Positions 27,865 to 37,042 are shown, counted from the stretch's first letter. The stretch is DNA of 64,000 nucleotides from Aldersonia sp. NBC_00410 (GCF_026342035.1 NZ_JAPENM010000006.1:310001-374000); one strand, 5' to 3'. Program-made: numbers and translations. Notes: generated by a model from the sequence alone, not told the origin.

Positions 27865-28260
27865 ATGACCACGACGCCACGAACGGTCGCCCGCCTAACG
27901 TTGGCCGGCGCGATGATCTTCGCCGGACTCTCGCACCTGTTCTGGGCGCGCGAGGAATTCCAGGCCCAGGTGCCCGAGTCGGTTCCGATGGATCCGGACG
28001 GTGTCGTGATGGCGTCGGGCGGTGTGGAGGTCATGCTCGGCGTCGGCCTGGCGACGCTGACCCGCGATCGTGTCAAGATGGGCCGTTTTCTCGCGGCCTT
28101 CTTCGTCGCGGTGTTCCCCGGCAACCTCGCGCAGTACCTCAACAAGCGCGACGGGTTCGGGCTCGACAGCGACCGCAAACGATTGGTTCGGCTGTTCTTT
28201 CAGCCGGTGCTGATCGCCTGGGCGTTGTGGTCCACCGCGGCGCCGCGCGACAAGCGCTGA
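27865..28260 (+). CDS. DoxX-like integral membrane protein
   Basis: Membrane protein of 131 residues with about four hydrophobic segments (residues 8-24, 45-62, 70-90 and 108-125) separated by short charged loops. The pattern ALTLAGAMIFAGLSHL-like plus GGVEVMLGVG fits the DoxX family. These proteins may take part in redox or lipid handling, but their biochemical role is poorly defined. GAAGAGGG precedes the ATG. It converges on the TetR gene with only five bases between them. Confidence 0.78.
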   Translation: MTTTPRTVARLTLAGAMIFAGLSHLFWAREEFQAQVPESVPMDPDGVVMASGGVEVMLGVGLATLTRDRVKMGRFLAAFFVAVFPGNLAQYLNKRDGFGLDSDRKRLVRLFFQPVLIAWALWSTAAPRDKR

Positions 28261-28265
28261 GCGGG

Positions 28266-28874
28266 TTATCGCGTCCCACCGCCCAATCGCCGCAGCAACT
28301 CGTCGATCCGCAGCTGTACCGACCCGGTGACCTCATCGGGCGGCATCACGCTGGCGAACAGCGCGGCACCCGACGCGATCACCAGAAACGCAAGCGCATC
28401 GATCTCGGTGTCCGCGCTGTGCGTGCCTACGGAATTGTCGGCGACGGCGGTGGTGGCCGGCTTGACCAGGCTCTCCCACAGTCGATGGCGCAATTCAGGA
28501 TCATGCTCGAGGGTGGTGAGCAGGCCCGGCAGCGCCGACCGGATATCGGGTCGCTCGAATAGGGCGCGGCTGACCGTGATCACCGAGTCGACCCAGCCCG
28601 CCGCGGTGGTGCCCACCACCGGGTCGACAGTGGGCAGGTCGCCGAGCGCCGCGTCGAGGACGAGTTCGGCCTTCGACGCCCAACGTCGGCTGATCGTGGC
28701 GCGGCCGACCCCGGAGCGCGCCGCGACTGCGCGCACGCTGAGCTCGTTCCAGCCCACTTCTGCCAGCATTTCGCGCACGACGGGCAGGACGCGACCCTCG
28801 ATCGTTTCGTCACGAGGACGCCCGCCGCGCGGACGTGCGTCGGCGACGGCATTCGTCGAACCCGTCGTGCTCAA
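28266..28874 (-). CDS. TetR-family regulator divergent from CYP125-like gene
   Basis: Regulator of 202 residues. The N-terminal helix-turn-helix reads LSVRAVAARSGVGRATISRRW, followed by a helical ligand domain that ends in LRRLGG. The start is TTG at 28874, supported by GGAGG eight bases upstream. It is divergent from the CYP125-like gene 108 bases away and is the natural candidate for its repressor. A direct repeat GGTATCGT/GGTACCGT lies in the shared gap, but no clean palindrome is evident. Confidence 0.88.
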   Translation of the reverse strand: MSTTGSTNAVADARPRGGRPRDETIEGRVLPVVREMLAEVGWNELSVRAVAARSGVGRATISRRWASKAELVLDAALGDLPTVDPVVGTTAAGWVDSVITVSRALFERPDIRSALPGLLTTLEHDPELRHRLWESLVKPATTAVADNSVGTHSADTEIDALAFLVIASGAALFASVMPPDEVTGSVQLRIDELLRRLGGGTR

Positions 28875-28982
28875 GTCTTGACCTCCATTGCTGTGCCACT
28901 GGTATCGTAACCGGCGGTACCGTTTCTACGCGGCGCCCCTGATGTTCGAGTGAACCAGGCAGAACCGGCGAAGGTAATGACG

Positions 28983-30257
28983 ATGACCATAAGCGCCAAC
29001 GAAGACGTAATACGGGCGTCGACCGACCCCCGCGCGTGTCCGTTCATGCACGAGGGTTACGACTTCACCCACCCCGATGCCTTGGCGAACGGCACTCAGC
29101 TCTCCGAGTTCGCCCAGCTGCGCAAGACCGCGCCCGTGTGGTGGAACGCCCAGCCCAATCTCGACCTGTTCGGCGACGACGGCTATTGGGTGATCAGCAA
29201 GCACGCCGACATCAAGGCGATCTCCAAGGATTCGGACCTGTGGTCGACGAACAAAAAGGGCGTCATCATGCGGTTCCCGGATGAGATGCTGCCCGAACAA
29301 CTCGAGATGACCAAGGCACTGCTGATCAACCACGATCCGCCGGAGCACACCCGGCTGCGCAAGCTGATCTCCAAACTGTTCACCCCGCGCGCCGTCCACG
29401 GCCTGCACGAGAAGCTCGACGAAGCCGCGCGCAAGCTGGTCCGCGAGGCGGTGGAGAAGGGCGAGGGCAACTTCGTCGACGAGATCGCCGGCCCGCTTCC
29501 GCTGCTCGCGATCGCGGACCTCATCGGTGTGCCCGAGGAGGACCGGGAGAAGCTGTTCCACTGGTCGAACTCGATGATGAACACCGACGACCCCGACTTC
29601 GAAGACGATCCGCAGCAGGCCAACGCCGAGGTGCTCGCCTACGCGTACAACATGGCCGAGCAGCGCCGCAAATGTCCCGCCGACGACATCGTCACCACGC
29701 TGGTGAACGCCGATATCGACGGCGAGTCGCTCGACGAGATGGAGTTCGGCTTCTTCGTGATCCTGCTCGCCGTCGCGGGCAACGAGACGACCAGAAACGC
29801 CATCGCGCACGGCATGAATGCCTTCTTCGAGAACCCCGATCAGTGGGAGCTCTACAAGCGCGACCGCCCGAAGACCGCGGCCGACGAGATTGTCCGGTGG
29901 GCCACCCCGGTGAATGCCTTCCAGCGAACCGCCCTGCGCGACACCGCGATCGGTGGGGTCGCGATCCGTGAGGGTCAGCGGGTCGGCATGTTCTACGGCT
30001 CGGCCAACTACGACGAGGACGTCTTCGACCGGCCGTTCGAGTTCAACGTGGCCCGTGATCCGAACCCGCACCTCGGCTTCGGCGGCTTGGGCACGCACTA
30101 CTGCATCGGCGCCAACCTCGCGCGCATGGAGATCGACATCATGTTCAATGCCATTGCCGATATCGCGCCCGACCTGTCGAAACTCGCTGAGCCGCAGCGG
30201 TTGCGCTCGGGCTGGATCAACGGGATGAAGAACCTCTCGGTTCGTTACACGTCCTGA
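28983..30257 (+). CDS. CYP125-like cytochrome P450
   Basis: P450 of 424 residues that closely follows the CYP125 pattern. The I-helix is AGNETTRN, ExxR lies in ADEIVRWATP, the segment RTALRD comes before the heme loop, and the loop FGGLGTHYCIGANLARM holds C374. CYP125 enzymes hydroxylate the terminal C26/C27 of the cholesterol side chain. ATG 28983 is selected because GCGAAGG lies eight bases upstream; GTG 28950 and ATG 28977 are alternatives. No other steroid genes are beside it, so the substrate could be a related sterol or branched lipid. Confidence 0.9.
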   Translation: MTISANEDVIRASTDPRACPFMHEGYDFTHPDALANGTQLSEFAQLRKTAPVWWNAQPNLDLFGDDGYWVISKHADIKAISKDSDLWSTNKKGVIMRFPDEMLPEQLEMTKALLINHDPPEHTRLRKLISKLFTPRAVHGLHEKLDEAARKLVREAVEKGEGNFVDEIAGPLPLLAIADLIGVPEEDREKLFHWSNSMMNTDDPDFEDDPQQANAEVLAYAYNMAEQRRKCPADDIVTTLVNADIDGESLDEMEFGFFVILLAVAGNETTRNAIAHGMNAFFENPDQWELYKRDRPKTAADEIVRWATPVNAFQRTALRDTAIGGVAIREGQRVGMFYGSANYDEDVFDRPFEFNVARDPNPHLGFGGLGTHYCIGANLARMEIDIMFNAIADIAPDLSKLAEPQRLRSGWINGMKNLSVRYTS

Positions 30258-30278
30258 CGAGGAGTTCGGCTATGCGAC

Positions 30279-31196
30279 TCAGGGCTCGCATGGCGGGCGC
30301 ACCACCATAACCGGGCAACGTGCATGCACGACAAGTGCATTGGAGGTGGATCCGAGCAGCAGGCCGCGGAAGCCGCCACGTCCGCGGCTGCCGACGACGA
30401 GCAGTTGCGCCTCGTCGGACAGGTCGAGCAGCCGTTCGCGGGGCGCGTCCGGGTAGATCCGGCGCTCGACTCGGACATCGGGGTACTTTTCCTGCCAGCC
30501 GGCGAGCCGCTCGGCAAGTACCGCGTGCTCGATGGTTTCGAACTCGATCGGCGGGGTCAGCAAGCCCCGATCGCCGGCGAAATCGCCGGTGGAGAAGGCG
30601 GTATCGCTCCACGTGTGCACCGCGACGAGGTTCGCGTTGCGGCGCGAGGCCTCCTCGAAGGCGACGCCGATCGCGTGATCGCTGACCGCGCTGCCATCCA
30701 CGCCGACCACCACAGATCCGGTCGCGGCAGGCGCGTCGTCGGCGGCGGCGGTGCGCACCACGATGACCGGGGTGTGCGCGTGGCTGGTGACGGCCACCGC
30801 GGTCGAGGCCACCGCGCCAAGGCGCCCGGTGCCGGACCCGCCGACCACGACGAGATACGCGTGCTCGGACAGGTCGACGAGCAACCGGGCCGGTGGTTGC
30901 GGGGAGACCTCGGCGATGATGTCGAGACTGTCGTCGATGGTGCGGGCCAGTGCGGTGGCGTCGGCGAGGATGCGCTTGCCGGCAAGACGCAGTTCGTATT
31001 CGATGCTGGGGACCGCACCATAGTCGGTGCCGTATACCCAGCCCATGTCTGCGAGCCCGATCCCGTACACGATTCGCAGCGGACGCTTGCGGGCGGACGC
31101 GAGCTGCGCAGCGTAGCGAACGGCGGCTGTCGCGGCGGCCGAGCCATCGACTCCGACGAGAATGTCGAGTCGCTTGGTCTGCATGTTCGAGGTCAT
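30279..31196 (-). CDS. Universal stress protein with two UspA domains
   Basis: Protein of 305 residues with two tandem UspA domains, each starting with an ILVGVDGS-type strand. The second keeps the ATP-binding pattern in VVGSRGRGGFRGLLLGS, while the first has the weaker GGSGTGRLGAVA. Such proteins in mycolata are linked to hypoxia and stress survival. GGAGGAGCA precedes the start. It lies opposite the CYP125-like gene with a short gap and has no operon partner. Confidence 0.9.
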   Translation of the reverse strand: MTSNMQTKRLDILVGVDGSAAATAAVRYAAQLASARKRPLRIVYGIGLADMGWVYGTDYGAVPSIEYELRLAGKRILADATALARTIDDSLDIIAEVSPQPPARLLVDLSEHAYLVVVGGSGTGRLGAVASTAVAVTSHAHTPVIVVRTAAADDAPAATGSVVVGVDGSAVSDHAIGVAFEEASRRNANLVAVHTWSDTAFSTGDFAGDRGLLTPPIEFETIEHAVLAERLAGWQEKYPDVRVERRIYPDAPRERLLDLSDEAQLLVVGSRGRGGFRGLLLGSTSNALVVHARCPVMVVRPPCEP

Positions 31197-31364
31197 TGCT
31201 CCTCCTCGGGCGGGCGCTGGTCAACCCGATCGGTGACGGTTCGAACACCCTCTCCACCAGCCATGATTCGCCCGTTCACGGTGCGCGGAAAGGGACTCGG
31301 GTCCCTTGGGCGTGGGACCTTTGTCGGGCAACTAGCATGAGCCGAACCGAAGCGACACCCCGTG

Positions 31365-31407
31365 TGGACAGCCCGACCCGGGCTGTTTTGGACAGCCCGA
31401 CCCGGGC
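31365..31407 (+). repeat. Two tandem 19-bp direct repeats upstream of a flavin monooxygenase gene
   Basis: The same 19-mer, beginning TGGACAGCCCGACC, occurs at 31365-31383 and 31389-31407 with a 24-base period. Each copy contains the small inverted repeat GCCCG-ACC-CGGGC. They end one base before the GGAGG of the LLM gene, so they sit in its leader and could affect its expression. Confidence 0.6.
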
Positions 31408-31418
31408 GGAGGCAATCG

Positions 31419-32309
31419 ATGACGATCCAGTTCGGGGTTTTCGTCCCGCAATTCCGTATCGACCTCGCCGGAATGCGGGACCGGGCGAGCGCCGCGGAAG
31501 AGGCCGGCTTCGACTCGTTCTGGGTAATGGACCACCTGTTCTCGCCCGGAACGCGGCCCACCGACACGCTGGAGAGTTGGACGCTGCTCACCGCGCTCGC
31601 GGGCGCCACCACCGACATCCGGCTCGGGCACCTCGTCGGATGCAACCCGCTGCGCCATCCCGCCGTGCTGGCGAAAATGGCGGCCACGCTCGATCGGGTC
31701 AGCGGTGGACGCTTCGATCTCGGCATCGGGTGGGGATCGGTGGAGGCCGAGTTCGAGATATTCGGAATTCCGGTCGGCTCCCGTCGGGCACGCGCCGAAC
31801 AACTCGGCGAGACCCTGGAAATCTTCCGGGCAATGTGCAGCGGTGAGGTGTTCGACTATGCCGGTAAGCATTTCGAACTACGCGGCGCCTACGGTCTGCC
31901 GACGCCGGTGCAAGAGCGCATTCCCGTCCATATCGGCGGCGCCGGGGTGCAGTTGACGATGCCGCTCGTCGCCGAGCACGCCGACTGGTGGAACTGCGTC
32001 GGCCACGCGCGGCCGCGATTCGACGAACTCGCGCCATTGCGCGGCAATGCCCGAATCTCGGCCCAGTACCCGGTCGGATTCGCCGCCGACGCAGCCGACG
32101 TCGACGAGGTCGCCGCGGCGACCGCGCGGCGGATGCCCGAGAGCGGTTGGGGCGAACCGTTACTCGGCACCGCCGATGCGATTATCGAGCAACTGCGCGC
32201 CGAGCACGAGCGCGGTGTCGAACTGTTCGTGCTGCGGTTCCACGATTTCGCCGACCCGGCTACGCTGCGCCGGTTCGGCCGTGATGTCATTGCGCCGCTG
32301 CGAGGCTGA
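31419..32309 (+). CDS. LLM-class flavin-dependent (luciferase-like) oxidoreductase
   Basis: Luciferase-like monooxygenase or F420-dependent oxidoreductase of 296 residues. It shows the N-terminal strand FGVFVPQF, the region FDSFWVMDHLF, the cofactor segment RFDLGIGWG and a C-terminal barrel closure. It uses reduced FMN or F420 on an unknown substrate. GGAGG lies six bases before the ATG. The 3' end carries a near-tandem duplication that covers its last codons. It converges with a TetR gene two bases away. Confidence 0.88.
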   Translation: MTIQFGVFVPQFRIDLAGMRDRASAAEEAGFDSFWVMDHLFSPGTRPTDTLESWTLLTALAGATTDIRLGHLVGCNPLRHPAVLAKMAATLDRVSGGRFDLGIGWGSVEAEFEIFGIPVGSRRARAEQLGETLEIFRAMCSGEVFDYAGKHFELRGAYGLPTPVQERIPVHIGGAGVQLTMPLVAEHADWWNCVGHARPRFDELAPLRGNARISAQYPVGFAADAADVDEVAAATARRMPESGWGEPLLGTADAIIEQLRAEHERGVELFVLRFHDFADPATLRRFGRDVIAPLRG

Positions 32310-32334
32310 TGTCATTGCTCCGCTACGCGGAGGC
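32282..32334. repeat. Near-tandem duplication at a convergent gene junction
   Basis: TGATGTCATTGC begins at 32282 and again at 32307, each followed by a similar CGCCGCTGCGAGGC / TCCGCTACGCGGAGGC stretch. The two ~25-28-base copies span the 3' ends of the LLM gene and the opposing TetR gene. The second copy supplies the end of the TetR reading frame. It looks like a local duplication that has since diverged. Confidence 0.55.
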
Positions 32335-32938
32335 CGGGCATGACGTAACGGCGCAGGTGGCGCAGCACCGCGTTGGGATCGTCCGGATCGAGGGTCAGGC
32401 CGGGCACCGTGGCGAGGCTGATCAGGATGCGGGCAACCCACTCGCTGACCTCGGCGACGTCGCTGCCCGCGGCGATCTCACCGCGGATCCGAGCGGCCTC
32501 GACATAGGGCGACCAGAACAGCGCAAGGTCGGGCACCAGGGCCTGCACGCCGGCGCCTGCACAGGCGGCGAACTCCTCGGGCTCGGTCATCCGCAGGCGC
32601 ATCACCAGCGCACCCGGCGAGTCGTAGGCGGATCTGCCGAGCCGCACGCCGGCGGCGAGCTGTTCGTCGAAGAATGCGACCTCGCTCAGCTCACGATGTG
32701 AGCGCGCCCAGAATTCCTCGTTGAGGCGCACGATCGCGGCGCCGAGTAGCGACTGCTTGTCCGGAAAGTGCCGGTACAGCCACGCCCGCGATACGCCGGC
32801 CTCCTCGGCGACCTGCAGGACCGTTGTTGCGCGAATCCCTTTGGCCGCAAGGAGCTTCTCGGCAGCGTCGAGCAGTCGTTCGGTCACCGTGGACGTCGCG
32901 GTGCCGACGCCGTCGGTGCGATTGTCGGTTTCGGTCAT
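32312..32938 (-). CDS. TetR-family regulator divergent from flavin monooxygenase
   Basis: Regulator of 208 residues. The helix-turn-helix reads TTVLQVAEEAGVSRAWLYRHF, preceded by LLDAAEKLLAAKG. The C-terminal domain is helical. The start at 32938 follows GAGGA. It is divergent from the flavin-containing monooxygenase, and the gap contains a 17-bp inverted repeat and a repeated TAGACAGAT. It is the likely regulator of the monooxygenase-hydrolase-synthetase operon. Confidence 0.9.
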   Translation of the reverse strand: MTETDNRTDGVGTATSTVTERLLDAAEKLLAAKGIRATTVLQVAEEAGVSRAWLYRHFPDKQSLLGAAIVRLNEEFWARSHRELSEVAFFDEQLAAGVRLGRSAYDSPGALVMRLRMTEPEEFAACAGAGVQALVPDLALFWSPYVEAARIRGEIAAGSDVAEVSEWVARILISLATVPGLTLDPDDPNAVLRHLRRYVMPGLRVAEQ

Positions 32939-32992
32939 CGTGGTCCTCGTCTGCCGGGTGGAGAGTGGCGCACTCCGGACTGTAACAAGTTC

Positions 32993-33035
32993 TAGACAGA
33001 TCCGAAAATGTGTGTACTGTCCCGGGTAGACAGAT
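32993..33035. promoter_or_regulatory. Candidate TetR operator region
   Basis: CTGTC-CCGGGTA-GACAG (33017-33033) is an inverted repeat, and TAGACAGAT occurs twice (32993-33001 and 33027-33035, 34 bases apart). The region lies midway between the divergent TetR and monooxygenase genes and is richer in AT than its surroundings. Assignment to the adjacent TetR is by position. Confidence 0.45.
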
Positions 33036-33094
33036 TTACGACTCTGTGTACCGTGCTGGTGACCGTACCGCGCGGGCATCGAAGGAGCTGGCGA

Positions 33095-34480
33095 ATGGCA
33101 CTTCCGGAAACCGCTGTCATCGGCGCGGGGATCAGCGGTCTCACGGCCGCCAAGATGCTTGCCGACTACGGCGTCCCGTACGTCTGTTTCGAGTCCTCGG
33201 ACCGGATCGGCGGAAACTGGGCCTTCGGTAATCCGAACGGCCACAGCAGCGCGTACCGCTCGCTGCACATCGACACCTCGAAGCATCAGCTGTCCTTCCG
33301 CGACTATCCGATGCCCGAGGAGTTTCCGGATTTCCCGCACCACACCCAGATCAAGCAGTACCTCGACGGATACGCCGAAGCGTTCGACCTGGAGCGAAAC
33401 ATCGAGTTCCGCAACGGCGTCACCCATGCCAAGCGTCTCGATGACGGTGGCTGGGAGCTGGCGACCGAAACGGGCCAGTCGCGGCGCTTCGACCTGCTCG
33501 TCGTCGCGAACGGACATCACTGGGACCCCCGCTACGCAGACTTCCCGGGCGAGTTCACCGGCGAAAGCATGCACGCCCACCATTACATCGATCCGCAGAC
33601 GCCGTTCGACTTCACCGACAAGCGGATCCTCGTGGTCGGGCTGGGCAACAGTGCCGCCGACATCGCCGTCGAGCTGTCGTCGAAGGCGTTGGGCAACAAC
33701 GTGACCCTGTCCACCCGGTCCGGTGCCTGGATCGTGCCGAAGTACATCGCCGGCCGCCCCGCGGACAAGTACTACAAGACCAGCCCGTACATCCCGCTGT
33801 CCTGGCAGCGCAAGTTCGCGCAGACCTTCCAGCCGCTGACCGCCGGCCGCCCCGAGATGTTCGGCCTGCCGACGCCGAATCACAAGTTCTTCGAGGCCCA
33901 TCCGACCCAGTCGGTGGAGTTGCCGTTGCGGCTCGGCTCGGGCGACGTCATCCCCAAGCCGAACGTCAAACGACTCGACGGTGCCACAGTGCATTTCGAC
34001 GACGGCACGTCCTCGGACTTCGACATCATCATCTACGCCACCGGATACAACATCACCTTTCCGTTCTTCGACGAGAGCTTCATCAGTGCGCCGGATAACC
34101 GGATCGACCTGTACAAGCGGATGTTCAAACCGGGCATCGACGATCTGATCTTCGCCGGCTTCGCGCAGGCGACACCGACACTGTTCCCGTTCGTCGAAGC
34201 CCAGGCCCGGCTCATCGGCGCATACGCGGTCGGCCGCTACCGGCTGCCGTCGGTCGCCGAGATGAACGAGGTGATCGTGGCCGACATGCAGAAGTACACC
34301 GGGCACATGCTCGACCGACCGCGACATACCCAGCAGTTGGACTACTTCCTCTACGAACACGACATGCGTGCCCGCGAGATCCCGGCCGGGGCACAACGAG
34401 CGCAACGGCACGGGCCGCCCACCTGGGCCGGCGTCGGGAGCGATAGCGATCGGACCGAACTGACGGCGGGAGCACTGTGA
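33095..34480 (+). CDS. Flavin-containing monooxygenase (FMO/Baeyer-Villiger type)
   Basis: FAD- and NADPH-dependent monooxygenase of 461 residues. The FAD motif GAGISG lies at residues 9-14 and the FMO fingerprint FTGESMHAHHY near 153. The NADPH Rossmann motif GLGNSAA is near 182, and ATGYNITFPF lies toward the C-terminus. It may oxidise N or S atoms or carry out Baeyer-Villiger insertion. The ATG follows GAAGGAG. It is first of three co-directional genes with a hydrolase and a CoA ligase, so ketone to ester to acid to acyl-CoA is a plausible route. Confidence 0.9.
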   Translation: MALPETAVIGAGISGLTAAKMLADYGVPYVCFESSDRIGGNWAFGNPNGHSSAYRSLHIDTSKHQLSFRDYPMPEEFPDFPHHTQIKQYLDGYAEAFDLERNIEFRNGVTHAKRLDDGGWELATETGQSRRFDLLVVANGHHWDPRYADFPGEFTGESMHAHHYIDPQTPFDFTDKRILVVGLGNSAADIAVELSSKALGNNVTLSTRSGAWIVPKYIAGRPADKYYKTSPYIPLSWQRKFAQTFQPLTAGRPEMFGLPTPNHKFFEAHPTQSVELPLRLGSGDVIPKPNVKRLDGATVHFDDGTSSDFDIIIYATGYNITFPFFDESFISAPDNRIDLYKRMFKPGIDDLIFAGFAQATPTLFPFVEAQARLIGAYAVGRYRLPSVAEMNEVIVADMQKYTGHMLDRPRHTQQLDYFLYEHDMRAREIPAGAQRAQRHGPPTWAGVGSDSDRTELTAGAL

Positions 34481-35415
34481 TGCGGCAGACTGTGGAGTTC
34501 GATTCGCAGGGCACCCCGTGCGAGGCCTGGTTCTACCCGGCCCCGGACGACGCGGGCATCGAACTGGCGTCCCCGGCCGGCCGCCCGGTGGTGGTGATGG
34601 CGCACGGACTGGGCGGCACAAAGGATTCCGGACTCGAACCCTTCGCGCAGCGGCTGGCGGCGGCGGGACTACCGGTGTTCGCGTTCGACTACCGCGGGTT
34701 CGGCGGGTCGTCCGGCACGCCGCGGCAATGCGTCTCGATGAGCGGCCAGATCGCCGACTACCGTGCCGCGATGACGGCGGCCGCCGCGCTGCCGGGCATC
34801 GATCCGAACCGCCTCGTTCTCTGGGGCGTTTCGTTGTCCGGCGGGCACGTGCTGAGCGCCGGCGCCGGCCGCAGCGACGTGGCCGCGATAGTGTCGATCA
34901 CGCCGATGGTCAACGGATTCGCCGCTGCGCGGATGGCGCTGCGCCACCACACGGCGAGCTCCATCGCACGGTCGAGCACGGCAGGCATGGCCAGTTCGTT
35001 CTCGAAGCGGATCGGCAAGCCGCCCGTCATGATGCCGGTCGTCGGCCGGCCGGGCGAGGTCGCCGCCTTGAGCATGGACGGCTACTACGAGGACTACCTC
35101 GCGATCGCCGGCCCCACCTGGCGCAACGAGATCGACGCGAGCCTCGGCTCGCAACTCGGCGCGTACCGCGCAGACCGCAGTGCGGCTCAGATCGATTGCC
35201 CGACGCTCGTGCAGATCGCCGATTTCGACCGCGGCGCGCCGCCCCGGGCGGCCGCGAAAGCCGCCTTCAAGGCTCGCGCCGAGGTGCGGCACTATCCTTG
35301 CGACCATTTCGGCGTCTATTCCGGACAGGATTTCTTCGAGCCGGTGGTGCGTCATCAGACCGCGTTCCTGCTCCGCCATCTCGCCCGGTCCACCGCATCG
35401 GCAACGTCTCGCTGA
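34480..35415 (+). CDS. Alpha/beta hydrolase in the monooxygenase operon
   Basis: Serine hydrolase of 311 residues related to dienelactone hydrolase and dipeptidyl-peptidase-like folds. The nucleophile elbow is GVSLSGG with Ser118, preceded by GLGGTKDSG, and the catalytic His lies in CDHFGVYSG near the end. The ATG shares one base with the TGA stop of the monooxygenase gene, and a GTG three bases earlier is also possible. It is translationally coupled to the monooxygenase, so ester or lactone hydrolysis after Baeyer-Villiger oxidation is a reasonable role. Confidence 0.87.
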   Translation: MRQTVEFDSQGTPCEAWFYPAPDDAGIELASPAGRPVVVMAHGLGGTKDSGLEPFAQRLAAAGLPVFAFDYRGFGGSSGTPRQCVSMSGQIADYRAAMTAAAALPGIDPNRLVLWGVSLSGGHVLSAGAGRSDVAAIVSITPMVNGFAAARMALRHHTASSIARSSTAGMASSFSKRIGKPPVMMPVVGRPGEVAALSMDGYYEDYLAIAGPTWRNEIDASLGSQLGAYRADRSAAQIDCPTLVQIADFDRGAPPRAAAKAAFKARAEVRHYPCDHFGVYSGQDFFEPVVRHQTAFLLRHLARSTASATSR

Positions 35416-35427
35416 GGAGAACAAACC

Positions 35428-37029
35428 ATGGCCGACACCATCCAGCAGCTGCTTCGGGAACGCGCTGAGAGTGATTCGACCGCAATTATTTACGGCGATC
35501 GTCGGGTCAGCTGGCGCGACTACATCGCCGACGCATCCGCCGAAGCCGCGGCGCTGATCGCGATGGCCGACAAGGCCCGCCCGATGCACGTGGGCGCGCT
35601 GCTGGCCAATTCGCCGGACATGCTCGTGGCCATGGCAGGCGCCGGTCTCGGTGGCTATGTGCTGTGCGGCATCAACAACACCCGCCGGGGTGAGAACCTG
35701 GCACGCGATATCGCCAAGGCGGACTGTCAGATCCTGCTCGTCGATGCCGCGCATCGAGAGCTACTCGAAGGACTCGACCTGCCCGGCGTCACGGTCGTCG
35801 ACGTCGAGGATCCGCAGTGGCAGCAGAGCTTGGCCGCAGCCGGTGCGCTCGTTCCGCACGCCGAGGCGAGCGCCACCGACACCTACATGATGATCTTCAC
35901 CTCCGGGACGAGCGGCGACCCCAAGGCCGTCCGGGTGGCGCACCTGATGATCATGTTCGCCGCGGACATGCTCGCCGACAAGTTCGGTCTCACCCCGGAC
36001 GACGTGTGCTATCTGTCGATGCCGCTGTTCCATTCGAATGCCGTGGTCGCGGGTTTCGGCGTGGCACTGGCCGCCGGCGCTGCGATGGTTCCCGCGAAGT
36101 TCTCCGCGTCGGCCTTCCTCGACGACGTGCGTCGCTACGGCGTGACGTACATGAACTACGTCGGCAAGCCGCTGGCCTACATCCTGGCCACCCCCCAGCG
36201 TCCCGACGACGGGGGAAACACGCTGCGCGTCGCGTTCGGCAACGAGGCGTCGGACCGCGATATCGCCGAGTTCGCGCGACGATTCGGCACGTATGTGCTC
36301 GACGGATTCGGGTCGACCGAGAACGCCGTGATCATCGCCCGCGACTCGGAAACGCCCATCGGGTCGGTTGGCAAGGGGCTGCCCGACGTGGGCATCTACG
36401 ATCCGGTGACGGTCACCGAATGTGCCACCGCGCGATTCGACGAGGCAGGTGCGCTGGCGAACCCGGACGAAGCGATCGGCGAACTGGTCAACACCCAAGG
36501 CAGTGGGTTCTTCTCCGGGTACTACAACGACACCGCGGCCACCGAGGATCGGATGCGGCACGGCATGTTCTGGTCGGGCGATCTCGCCTACCGGGACGCC
36601 GAGGGCTGGATCTACCTGGCCGGCCGCACCGCCGACTGGATGCGGGTGGACGGCGAGAATCTCGCCGCGGCACCGATCGAGCGGGTGCTGCAGCGACTCG
36701 GCGCGCTCAGCCGTGTCGCGGTCTACGCGGTGCCGGATGCGAACGTCGGCGATCAGGTGATGGCCGCGATCGTGCTGCGCGACAACGAGACCCTCACTCC
36801 GCAGGAGTTGACCGACTTCCTCGCCGAACAGCTCGACCTGTCACCCAAGGCGTGGCCACGCTACGTCCGGATCGGCGACGATCTACCGACGACGGCGACG
36901 AACAAGATCCTCAAGCGAACGCTGGCCTCGGAGGGCGTGACGGCGGGCGACGGGACGCTGTGGGTGCGCGAGGAGCGGGGCACGGCCTACCGTGCGCAGA
37001 ATTCGGATGTCGCGGTGGCCACCTCATAA
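35428..37029 (+). CDS. AMP-binding acyl-CoA synthetase
   Basis: ANL-superfamily ligase of 533 residues. The AMP-binding P-loop reads IFTSGTSGDPKAV near residue 155. Later motifs include YLSMPLFHSN, a GFGST-type adenine-binding turn and a C-terminal TNKILKR lysine region. It should activate a carboxylate as the acyl-AMP and transfer it to CoA. GAGGAGAAC precedes the ATG, 12 bases after the hydrolase. It completes the oxidation, hydrolysis and activation order of this operon. Confidence 0.9.
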   Translation: MADTIQQLLRERAESDSTAIIYGDRRVSWRDYIADASAEAAALIAMADKARPMHVGALLANSPDMLVAMAGAGLGGYVLCGINNTRRGENLARDIAKADCQILLVDAAHRELLEGLDLPGVTVVDVEDPQWQQSLAAAGALVPHAEASATDTYMMIFTSGTSGDPKAVRVAHLMIMFAADMLADKFGLTPDDVCYLSMPLFHSNAVVAGFGVALAAGAAMVPAKFSASAFLDDVRRYGVTYMNYVGKPLAYILATPQRPDDGGNTLRVAFGNEASDRDIAEFARRFGTYVLDGFGSTENAVIIARDSETPIGSVGKGLPDVGIYDPVTVTECATARFDEAGALANPDEAIGELVNTQGSGFFSGYYNDTAATEDRMRHGMFWSGDLAYRDAEGWIYLAGRTADWMRVDGENLAAAPIERVLQRLGALSRVAVYAVPDANVGDQVMAAIVLRDNETLTPQELTDFLAEQLDLSPKAWPRYVRIGDDLPTTATNKILKRTLASEGVTAGDGTLWVREERGTAYRAQNSDVAVATS

Positions 37030-37042
37030 TCGGTCCCCCAGT

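Noticed and set aside
28915-28922. CGGTACCG palindrome in the CYP125-TetR gap
   Set aside because: The same 8-mer occurs at 24361 and such short palindromes are expected by chance.
32939-34621. Upstream in-frame extension of the TetR frame through the monooxygenase gene
   Set aside because: The TetR fold begins at 32938 with a ribosome-binding site; the extension is antisense to a well-defined enzyme.
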